Source: Bradysia coprophila
Lineage: Eukaryota; Arthropoda; Insecta; Diptera; Sciaridae
Direction of reading: 5' to 3'
Length of the DNA: 64,000 nt
NCBI RefSeq assembly: GCF_014529535.1
Contig: NW_023503606.1
Span: 124,001-188,000 of the forward strand
The notes under the pieces are model-generated. The model ran no database searches and was not told where the DNA came from. It saw only the letters and a program-made list of their open reading frames with translations. Shown here in pieces: positions 24,536-34,400 of this stretch. Numbering within the stretch: position 1 is the first letter of the stretch; each line of letters starts with the position of its first letter. Both the position numbers and the translations under genes were made by a program.

Positions 24536-25631
24536 TAGAGGTGTGCGCCGATCTTAAAATAGTCGGCGGCGGTGCGCCGACTGGTAAGGGATCGGCGGCG
24601 GCGCGCCGGGAGAAATTTATAGTCGGCGGCGGTGCGCCGATCGGCGCGCCGATAAATTTACAAAAAAATCTAAACTTTCGAAAATAATGCAAAAACATTT
24701 GAAAAAGCGTGCGCAATCCTTTTTCCGAACACTGAATTCTTACTATCTTGCGAATCTTGAAACCGGAAAGATTTTCCACTTTATAAATTCCTGAAGCATG
24801 TGATTTGCGCCATTTTCCACCGAAATTCCACATAAGGTCTTGAGTTTGCTACTTTACAATTACAGTAGTATTCACCCATTTTTGACTGATTCACTGAATT
24901 TTGTTCTCTTTCTTCTTCCTCTTATCTGCATCAACAGGCAATAAGAGAAACGTCGTCTGCCGTCTGCTGCGCTCCATTCCATTGCACAGGAAATAGAGTA
25001 ACGTACCCAAGGGTTCACGTTAAGTGAGGATACAGAAAAGACAAATCCTGTTTCGACCTCGGGTATCGATGGCGGTCCCAGGCCAGCGTGATCTGACCAT
25101 CCTCAGTTGTATCCATCGATACCCTTCCCAAGACAGCAGCAAACTTTTTCTTTGGACTAGTATTTAAAAATTTGCATAAAACACTTGCTATCTACTGATG
25201 GAAATAGCATACGTTATAGAAAGCTATTTCGAAGATAACTCTATTGTAGCATCAGAAACAAAATCACCGTCGTACAGTGCAAGTAAGAAGAGAAAAACCC
25301 AAAGTTCCAACAAATTTTTTTAAACAAAAAACTCCTTTCTACGCATATAGAAACATAGCAACATATAGAAACCTGACTTATAAATTAAGAAAGATAAACA
25401 TTTGCTAAAACCTTGTACTCAGGCGCACACTTTTGTATAGATTTTGCAATTTAAGTTTATATTGCCGCCCATTAAAATGGCTGAAAGCACTAAACGTATA
25501 AAATTTCGGCGCGACGAAAATACAATCGGCGGTGGCGGCGGCGTGAGCTATTATTTTTCGGCGGCGGCGCGCTGAAAATTTAGCAAAAAATCGGCGGCGC
25601 GCCGGCGTAAAATCGGCGGTGCACACCTCTA
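24536..25631. mobile_element. 1096-bp non-autonomous hAT-type element inside the satellite
   Basis: Ends TAGAGGTGTGC and GCACACCTCTA are inverted. The 8-bp target duplication CCTTGGAC (24528-24535 and 25632-25639) derives from the satellite unit itself, so the insertion is unambiguous. Subterminal GC-rich blocks (GGCGGCGG, GCGCGCCG) occur at both ends, and the middle is AT-rich. A short hairpin, GGGTATCGATGG and CCATCGATACCC, lies near 25065-25127. No transposase ORF is present. Confidence 0.92.
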
Positions 25632-26007
25632 CCTTGGACTAAGGCCGCTACTCGGCCCTAAGTGTTTTTTGCACATAAATCGAGTAAATCTCATCCGATT
25701 TTGCTAGATTTAGTTTTTTATGGAAGGTAATTGAATACCGAAAAGAACGTGGCGAAAAAAGTTTCAAATTTGGGCCCTTGGACTAAGGCCGCTACTCGGC
25801 CCTAAGTGTTTTTTGCACATAAATCGAGTAAATCTCAACCGATTTTGCTAGTTTTTGTTTCATTTGAGAAATAATTGAATACCCAATAGAAAGTTGGCAA
25901 AAAATTTTGGGTTTCTAAAATAATATTGTAAATTGTTGGTTTTATTTGAGAGGTAATTCGTACGGGCTTTCGTAATTGCGCTATGCGCAATTTTAAAAAT
26001 GAACACT

Positions 26008-26550
26008 TTCAGTAAATTTGACCATGCCCAACTTGACTTGCATTTTGGTAACAGACGCATTAGAGGGTTGTAGACGTATTAGGGTTCCGGGTGTATTACG
26101 GCTACGGACGTATTATGGTTACGGACGAAATAGGATTACGGGTCGTACGGGGCTAAGTCGCAGCAAACGCTCCGACTGTTCTGATGCCTTGTTTTTTGTA
26201 AAATTTCTTCGGTAAAATTCTCGTCGACATGTTAAAATTTTCTTGGTTAAATTTGATTACGTTTAGGTCACCAAAACCGTTATCAAGTTTTGGAAGTTTT
26301 ATTTACACGACTAGCGTCACCGCTTCCTCTTTTCAGGTTTTTGTGGTATAAGACAAATGATTAAACAAGGCATCAGAACAGTCGGAGCGTTTGCTGCGAC
26401 TTAGCCCCGTACGACCCGTAATCCTATTTCGTCCGTAACCATAATACGTCCGTAGCCGTAATACGCCCGGAACCCTAATACGTCTACAACCCTCTAATGC
26501 GTCTGTTACCAAAATGCAAGTCAAGTTGGGCATGATCAAATTTACTGAAA
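26008..26550. repeat. Long hairpin of two inverted right modules
   Basis: Arms 26008-26197 and 26363-26550 are almost identical reverse complements, with only a few differences. They are separated by about 165 bases of sequence unlike the modules. Each arm carries degenerate 17-bp repeats of the form CGTATTAYGGYTACGGA. Confidence 0.85.
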
Positions 26551-26756
26551 ATGGTTCAACAATTGATTCAATTTACTTTCCTGAAACGAATTTCCTCTAA
26601 ATAAGTCCTTTTTTCACTACTGTCGGAGATATACAACAAAAACTGTTTGGGCCATCCTAGCGCATACCATTATTTCGCGATTGTCTGCCTTGAAAATGGG
26701 GTTACTTCGTTATTTTTGTTGTTGCAGGAAGGTCTTCTGTGCAGGGATTACGGCAT
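26551..26756. other. Unique spacer in the composite block
   Basis: These 206 bases are unlike the surrounding modules. No ORF or known element was seen. Confidence 0.4.
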
Positions 26757-27214
26757 CATTTTTAGCCCCGTACGAAGTACTGGGGGCTTATAAGATTAAT
26801 ATGCCGTTTGTAACACGTCGAATTGGAAGCAGACAGTAAGGGCAAAGCATTTGGTTATGTTCATAGATGACGAATCCGCAATAAAACAAGGCATCAGAAC
26901 AGTCGGAGCGTTTGCTGCGACTTAGCCCTGTACGACCTGTAATCCTATTTCGTCCGTAACCATAATACGAAGCCGTAATACGCCCGGACCCCTAATACGT
27001 CTACAACCCTCTAATGCGTCTGTTACCAAAATGCAAGTCAAGTTGGGCATGCTCAAATTTACTGAAAGTGTTCATTTTTAAAATTGCGCATAGCGCAATT
27101 ACGAAAGCCCGTACGAAGTACCTTTCAAATAAAACCAACAATTTACGACATTATTTTAGAAACCCAAAATTTTTTGCCAACTTTCCATTGGGTATTCAAT
27201 TACCTCTCAAATGA

Positions 27215-28260
27215 AACAAAAACTAGCAAAATCGGATGAGATTTACTCGATTTATGTGCAAAGAACATTTGGGGCCGAGTAGCGGCCTTAGTCCAAGGGC
27301 CCAAATTTGAAACTTTTTTCGCCATCATTCTATTCGGCATTCAATTATCTCTCAAATGAAACAAAAACTAGAAAAATCGGATGAGATTTACTCGATTTAT
27401 GTGCAAAAAACACTTAGGGCCGAGTAGCGGCCTTAGTCCAAGAGAGCAAATTTGAAACTTTTTTCGCCACGTTCTTTTCAGTATTCAATTACCTTCCATA
27501 AAAAACTAAATCTAGCAAAATCGGATGAGATTTACTCGATTTATGTTCAAACAAGGCATCAGAACAGTCGGAGCGTTTGCTGCGACTTAGCCCCGTACAA
27601 CCCGTAATCCTATTTCGTCCGCAACCATAATACGTCCGTAGCCCTAATAAGCCCGGAACCCTAATACGTCTACAACCCTCTAATCCGTCTGTTACCAAAA
27701 TGCAAGTCAAGTTGGGCATTGTCAAATTTACTGAAAGTGTTCATTTTTAAAATTGCGCATAGCGCAATTACGAAAGCCCGTACGAAGTACCTTTTAAATA
27801 AAACCAACAATTTACGACATTATTTTAGAAACCCAAAATTTTTTGCCAACTTTCCATTGGGTATTCAATTACCTCTCAAATGAAACAAAAACTAGCAAAA
27901 TCGGATGAGATTTACTCGATTTATGTGCAAAAAACACTTAGGGCCGAGTAGCGGCCTTAGTCCAAGGGCCCAAATTTGAAACTTTTTTCGCCATCATTCT
28001 ATTCGGCATTCAATTATCTCTCAAATGAAACAAAAACTAGCAAAATCGGATGAGATTTATTCGATTTATGTGCAAAAACGACTTAGGGCCGAGTAGCGAC
28101 CTTAGTCCAAGGGCCCGAATTTGAAACTTTTTTCCCCACGTTCTTTTCGGTATTCAATTACCTTTCATAAAAAACTAAATCTAGCAAAATCGGATGAGAT
28201 TTACTCGATTTATGTGCAAAAAACACTTAGGGCCGAGTAACGACCTTTGAGCCATCCCAA
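27215..28260 (-). repeat. 145-bp satellite units, inverted orientation
   Basis: These units are the same as at 22667-24527 but reverse-complemented, for example GGGCCGAGTAGCGGCC. They are interrupted at 27546-27880 by an inverted right module that joins the satellite within a unit. Confidence 0.9.
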
Positions 28261-28527
28261 CAAGTCCACATTGCATCTTACCCAAAAACAGTGTTCAGCA
28301 ACTTTGTTCTACTCGTCAATACCTTTCATTTGATATATCACAAGCAGGTATTGCGAGCGTATTTCGGTAGATATAGGCGAAAGACTGAAAAACACCTATA
28401 GGGCCCTAGCTCTGGAAGGGCCGGCCCTACCATGCCCATTTTCGAACTTGACCTTACTTTTGTCGATACCAATCGGGGAAAAAAAGAATTTTGAAAAAAG
28501 GTTGTGATTTACTCTAGCTAGAGGGGT

Positions 28528-28578
28528 CACGGACGGACGGACGGACGGACGGACGGACGGACGGACGGACGGACGGAC
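28528..28578 (+). repeat. (GGAC)n microsatellite
   Basis: About twelve tandem GGAC units in the inverted left module. The forward copy of the same locus is (GTCC)n at about 29317-29378. Confidence 0.95.
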
Positions 28579-29316
28579 ATTTTTTTTATTGCGGATTTGT
28601 CATCTATGAACATAACCAAATGCTTTGCCCTTACTGGCTGCTTCCAATTCGACATGTTACAAACGGCATATTAATCTTATAAGCCCCCAGTACTTTGTAC
28701 GGGGCTAAAAACACTTAGGGCCGATTAGCGGCCTTAGTCCAAGGGCCCAAATTTGAAACTTTTTTCGTCACGTTCTTTTCGGTATTCAATTACCTTCCAT
28801 AAAAAAATAAATCTTGCAAAATCGGATGAGATTTACTCGATTTATGTGCAAAAAACACTTAGGGCCGAGTAACGACCTTTGGGCCCTCCCAACAAGCCCG
28901 CGTTGCATCTTACCCAAAAAAAATGTTCTACAACTTTGTTCTACTCGTCAATACCTTTCATTTGATATATCACAAGCAGCTATTGCGTGCGTATTTCGGT
29001 AGATATCGTCGAAAGACTGAGAAACACCTATAGGGCCCTAGCTCTGGAAGGGCCGACCCTACCATGTCCATTTTCGAACTTGACCTTACTTCTGTCGATA
29101 CCAATCGGGGAAAAAAAGAATTTTGAAAAAAGGTTGTGATTTACTCAAGCTAGAGGGGTCACGGACAGACGGACAGACAGACATTTTTAGCCCCGTACGA
29201 AGTACTGGGGGCTTATAAGATTAATATGCCGTTTGTAACACGTCGAATTGGAAGCAGACAGTAAGGGCAAAGCATTTGGCTATGTTCATAGATGACGAAT
29301 CCGCAATAAAAAAAAT

Positions 29317-29378
29317 GTCCGTCCGTCCGTCCGTCCATCCGTCCGTCCGTCCGTCCGTCCGTCCGTCCGTCCGTCCGT
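29317..29378 (+). repeat. (GTCC)n microsatellite
   Basis: About fifteen GTCC units with one ATCC variant, in the forward left module starting at 29188. The module at 22232 holds only three to four units at this place. Confidence 0.95.
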
Positions 29379-29659
29379 GACCCCTCTAGCTTGAGTAAAT
29401 CACAACCTTTTTTCAAAATTCTTTTTTTTCCCGATTGGTATCGACAAAAGTAAGGTCAAGTTCGAAAATGGGCATGGTAGGGTCGGCCCCTCCAGAGCTA
29501 GGGCCCTATAGGTGTTTTTCAGTCTTTCGACGATATCTACCGAAATACGCACGCAATAGCTGCTTGTGATATATCAAATGAAAGGTATTGACGAGTAGAA
29601 CAAAGTTGCTGAACATTGTTTTTGGGTGAGATGCAACGTGGGCTTGTTGGGAGGGCTCA

Positions 29660-30620
29660 AAGGTCGTTACTCGGCCCTAAGTGTTTTTTGCACATAAATC
29701 GAGTAAATCTCATCCGATTTTGCTAGTTTTAGTTTTTTATGGAAGGTAATTGAATACCGAAAAGAACGTGACGAAAAAAGTTTCAAATTAGGTCCCTTGG
29801 ACTAAGGCCGCTACTCGGCCCTAAGTGTTTTTTGCACATAAATCGAGTAAATCTCATTCGATTTTGCTAGTTTTTGTTTTATTTGAGAGATAATTGAATG
29901 CCGAATAGAATGATGGCGAAAAAAGTTTCAAATTTGGGCCCTTGGACTAAGGCCGCTACTCGGCCCTAAGTGTTTTTTGCACATAAATCGAGTAAATCTC
30001 ATCCGATTTTGCTAGATTTAGTTTTTTATGGAAGGTAATTGAATACCGAAAAGAACGTGGCGAAAAAAGTTTCAAATTTGGGCCCTTGGACTAAGGCCGC
30101 TACTCGGCCCTAAGTGTTTTTTGCACATAAAACGAGTAAATCTCAACCGATTTTGCTAGTTTTTGTTTCATTTGAGAGATAATTGAATGCCGAATAGAAT
30201 GATGGCGAAAAAAGTTTCAAATTTGGGCCCTTGGACTAAGGCCGCTACTCGGCCCTAAGTGTTTTTTGCACATAAATCGAGTAAATCTCATCCGATTTTG
30301 CTAGATTTAGTTTTTTATGGAAGGTAATTGAATACCGAAAAGAACGTGGCGAGAAAAGTTTCAAATTTGGGCTCTTGGACTATAAGGCCGCTACTCGGCC
30401 CTAAGTGTTTTTTGCACATAAATCGAGTAAATCTCATCCGATTTTGCTAGTTTTTGTTTCATTTGAGAGATAATTGAATGCCGAATAGAATGATGGCAAA
30501 AAAAGTTTCAAATTTGGGCCCTTGCACTAAGGCCGCTACTCGGCCCTAAGTGCTTTTTGCACATAAATCGAGTAAATCTCAACCGATTTTGCTAGTTTTT
30601 GTTTCATTTGAGAGGTAATT
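29660..30620 (+). repeat. 145-bp satellite array, about 7 units, forward
   Basis: Same unit and subtypes as 22667-24527, ending in a right module at 30868. Together with the left module at 29188 this makes one complete composite unit of about 1.7 kb. Confidence 0.92.
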
Positions 30621-30868
30621 GAATACCCGATGGAAAGTTGGCAAAAAATTTTGGGTTTCTAAAACAATGTCGTAAATTGTTGGTTTTATTTGAAAGGTAC
30701 TTCGTACGGGCTTTCGTAATTGCGCTATGCGCATTAGAGGGTTGTAGACGTATTACGGTTCCGGGCTTATTAGGGCTACGGACGTATTATGGTTGCGGAC
30801 GAAATAGGATTACGGGTTGTACGGGGCTAAGTCGCAGCAAACGCTCCGACTGTTCTGATGCCTTGTTT

Positions 30869-31403
30869 TCCTCTATTCTATGTCAAATCTACAGATAAAG
30901 TACGATTTACTGAACCCCAGGACTCCGCCGATGTGGGCCGATTTAAAAACTAATTACGGTTGCAGAGTCCTGGGTTCATGTGCTTTTCGATGGAATTTTA
31001 TTTGACTAAAATCCTTCTAGTCAAAAAAAAATTATTTTTCTGTTGACAGAGGCAATGACATCTTTTGAAAAATGGCGAACTGTTCTCTTTCCGGTAGAAT
31101 TGAAATTGCTGCTTACCTTCAAAAAATCGCTGATGGCTTTATTTTAAGGCCGATGCTAGTGTCACGCGTGTGCGAATAGTCTATTATACACTAATCGCAC
31201 GCGCGTGCCAGTAGTCACTTTGGGATTTTTATTTGCTCAAAGTTCTCTTATTTTACATTTTTTCGAACAATTTTTAATAGCTGTAGCGAATACTTACTGT
31301 CAGAGACAACTCCTTCACCAAGCTAAACTACGAGCGAATTCAATAGACAACAAAATAAAAGAAATCCATTTTTTTCATCCATCAATAAAATCTTCCATTC
31401 AAT
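30869..31403. other. Short intergenic stretch
   Basis: Lies between the composite repeat and the 3' end of vermiform. A GC-rich imperfect hairpin with CACGCG(T/C)GTGC arms lies at about 31155-31207. Otherwise nothing recognised. Confidence 0.4.
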
Positions 31404-31409
31404 TTTATT
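31404..31409 (-). terminator. Candidate polyadenylation signal of vermiform
   Basis: AATAAA on the minus strand, 78 bases downstream of the vermiform stop codon (31487). Confidence 0.5.
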
Positions 31410-31486
31410 GAGTCAATCGAGAACACGCTACACGCTGCTTAAAATTATTATCAACATAACAAAAAATTCAGACTCTTTGTGATAAA

Positions 31487-34400
31487 TTATTTAACCGAAA
31501 ATCCATCACCAGTTGGGTCGAGGATCCATGGATAGTTATTCGGGCATTCCATGCAAGTGAACAAACGCAAAGTTTCACCAGGCAATTCTCGAGTGGTCAA
31601 CGGACACGCATTCGGTAACGAGCAATAGGCTTGTCCCTTAACATCACACTTTTCCTTCCATTCCTGGAAGTCTCTCAGCGAATTCAATTCGGTTGGATTT
31701 TGCATCCATTGGATGACTTGAAGCATTGTCACAAAGAAAACATCGTTGCGGCCCAACATCTCTTCGATGAATTTGATCAATTCTTCGCGGAATTCCTTCT
31801 TCGATTTCAACCAAGATGCATGGAAATGTAGACCCAATGGGGCACGGTTGGTATTGTAGTGACGGTTGAAATTGTGACGCAAAAGACGTCCGAATTGTTC
31901 TCCGGTTTGAATGTTCGAACATGAGTCAACCATGTGACAACCAGGTAGCGATTCATCGAAAGTTGGGTCATCACGACGATCCAATTCATTCATAACCATT
32001 TCCCAAACTGGATGACTTCTTGATGGACAGTTGTGAGCGTTGCCGTTGCACTTATGCGGCATTCGGAAGTAAAGTGTGTATGGCCAAATTGGAACTCGTC
32101 CCAACGAAGCTGTGATGGAGGCGTCATATACGAAAAATTGGTCAGCCATCATTTCGAATTGCTTGTTGCCACCGACTCTCAAGTAAGGAGCTCGTGTTCC
32201 GATAATTGAACCATCTGTGATATTAGCAAACCGTTCGATAATTAATCGTGCGCCGGCCATTTCAGCCAACCAATCGTCATATGTTCCATGAGTCCAGTAG
32301 TTCGGATCGTCTTTGTGTGTCAGGGAGAACGTAGAAATTTCGTGACCTTTGCGATTCAAGTCTTGAACGGCAGAGTAGTTGGTATATTTGTGCGAAACGA
32401 AGAATGTTCCTTTGATGGAGCAACCATTGGGATTTTGACGATTTCCGTTGAAAATATCTTCGTACAAGTCGATATTGTCGACGTTAACGGCTCCGTTGAA
32501 AGTGATCGTTATCATTTGCGGTACTTGAACCGGTTCAATGTTGCCGGGAATTCGGGTTCCATCGGCTGAACAGAAGCAATCGGGTAGAACACATTGAGTT
32601 TGATCGCATTCTGGTGCTCTGTTCGGATCCAAATCAACCGCTATTTGAAGGGAATGATAAAGATTAGTGAAGTCAACTGAAAATTCAATCGTTTGCTTTC
32701 ACTTACTGCAAGCATTTTCATCTGATTCGTCTTTACAATCTGGTTTTCCATTGCAGAACAATTCCTTGTCAACACATTCGCCATTACCGCAGGATAGTTT
32801 TCCTTCCGGACATACTGGTTCATCTGTCTTCAATATGGGAAGTACCTTTCGGGGTTCTTTTGAGTTAGAAATAAGAGAGAAATTAATGACGAGCTTGGTT
32901 TTGGAAATTTGTTGTGTTGCGCAAAAGGTTTATGTGTTTTCTTGGTTAATAGTCTTCGGTGGTATTGTGTGTCAGTAATTTTTTTTATGTGCAAGGGTTG
33001 TGGTAATCAGATCAGTCGTGATAATGTACAGAATATGTGGGAGGGGATGAATGAAACTTCTTACAGTAACTACCAAATAATGCCATTCAACCAAATCATT
33101 TTATCATCAATCAGGGCATATCTTTGGGAATTTTAATTCGGAAAGCTCCGAAAAATTCGAAAACTCCGAAAAATTTGGTAAAATCGAAAAAGTCGGAAAG
33201 CTTAGAGAAATTCGGAAAACACCGAATAATTCGAAAAAAGTTTAAAAAAAAATCGCTAAAATTTTGAATTCTTTTTTCGAATTTTAGGAATTTTTCGTAA
33301 CTTTTTCCGAATTTTTCGGAATTGTCCGAACTTTTCCGAATTAAAATTCCCAAAAAAACGCTGTCATCAACACTACATAGTCCATAACCAAATAATTTTC
33401 TTTGTGTTTAGTCTGAGTGATTAAAAGTAAATTTTTTTAATTTATTTCAACAACAAAACGAAGCGAAAAAATTTCTTTCTCATCCATATTGTGCAACGAA
33501 ATATTTGGTGAATAAATTTGGTGATTTACAATTTTAACATCATTCAACGCTCGTTGACCATCACATCATCAATTGAGTGCTTAATATATAACATTCACCA
33601 GATATTTATGTGCATCATATGCAAATTAAAAAGCCAAAACAAATACGAATAAAAAAATGTGTTAAATTTCCAAATCATATTTTTACGTTAAAAATGGAAT
33701 TTGGTTGAGTTGTTTGCTTTGTAAAAACGAAAATCGTGTGTTTCTGGTGGATATTAACAATATTTACAAAAGACTTCCAGCAACCAAAGATTTTAAAATT
33801 ATTTTTTAATCGAAAAGACTTGAACTTAAAGCAAATATACATTTTAACATCATATCACTGATTGTGTATACACCTTTCCTTTCTTATTGTGCCTTATTGG
33901 TTAGCAGAGCTCTTTTTTTGTAAGAGAAAATTTTTAATGAGCGACAACGAAAGAGAATTAAGGGATCGTCATCTGCTAGCGACAGCGATAGCAAAAATAA
34001 TCGATGAACTCTGAGTAATACCGTCATATATACAGTAAAATGTATGGAACAACAAATGAAGTAATAAATTTTGTATCGACATGTTTGAAAAATTTTAGAT
34101 CAAAAGAAGTAAAAGATTCAATCGGCTTGCCGTCTTTCAACGAGTAAAATTATGGTCCATTTTTGGATTAATGAATGGTAAGCTTTGTATGAAAACAAAT
34201 CGATTCTTTTACGTAAACCGCGAATAAGAAATCGATGAAACCCAGCTTCATTGATGGACATAAATAACAATTGAAAAAAGAGCTCTGCAATTCCCGTTTA
34301 ACCAACAATTTAACTTAAATTTCGTATAATCCCAAACCAACTTAGCGACGGCCAATAATTTACATCACTTAAATTTCTTGATAGAATTTTTGTGTTTAAA

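Larger units (their letters stand above)
22232..30868. repeat. Composite repeat block: satellite units plus end modules
   Basis: Three module kinds recur in both orientations. The left module begins TTAGCCCCGTACGAAGTAC and carries a (CCGT)n microsatellite. The second is a 144-145-bp satellite unit. The right module ends CGTACGGGGCTAAG, then TCGCAGCAAACGCTCCGAC, then TGTTCTGATGCCTTGTT. Left modules are at 22232 (+), 26760 (+, truncated), 28260-28706 (-), 28870-29180 (-, partial) and 29188 (+). Right modules are at about 25900-26197 (+), 26363-26550 (-), 26884-27215 (-), 27546-27880 (-) and 30620-30868 (+). TTAGCCCCGTACG is inverted between left and right modules, like a short TIR. No transposase or host gene is present. 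Confidence 0.85.

Noticed and set aside
24516..25626. ORFs with Ala/Arg/Gly-rich tails
   Set aside because: Read-through of GGCGGCGG subterminal sequence of the hAT-type element.
28528..29378. CRISPR-like regular repeats
   Set aside because: Plain tetranucleotide microsatellites and satellite units without unique spacers; the genome is eukaryotic.
26018..30898. Repeated short ORFs containing PGLLGLRTYYGCGRNRITG
   Set aside because: Translations of the 17-bp degenerate repeats in the right modules; they vary with each junction.
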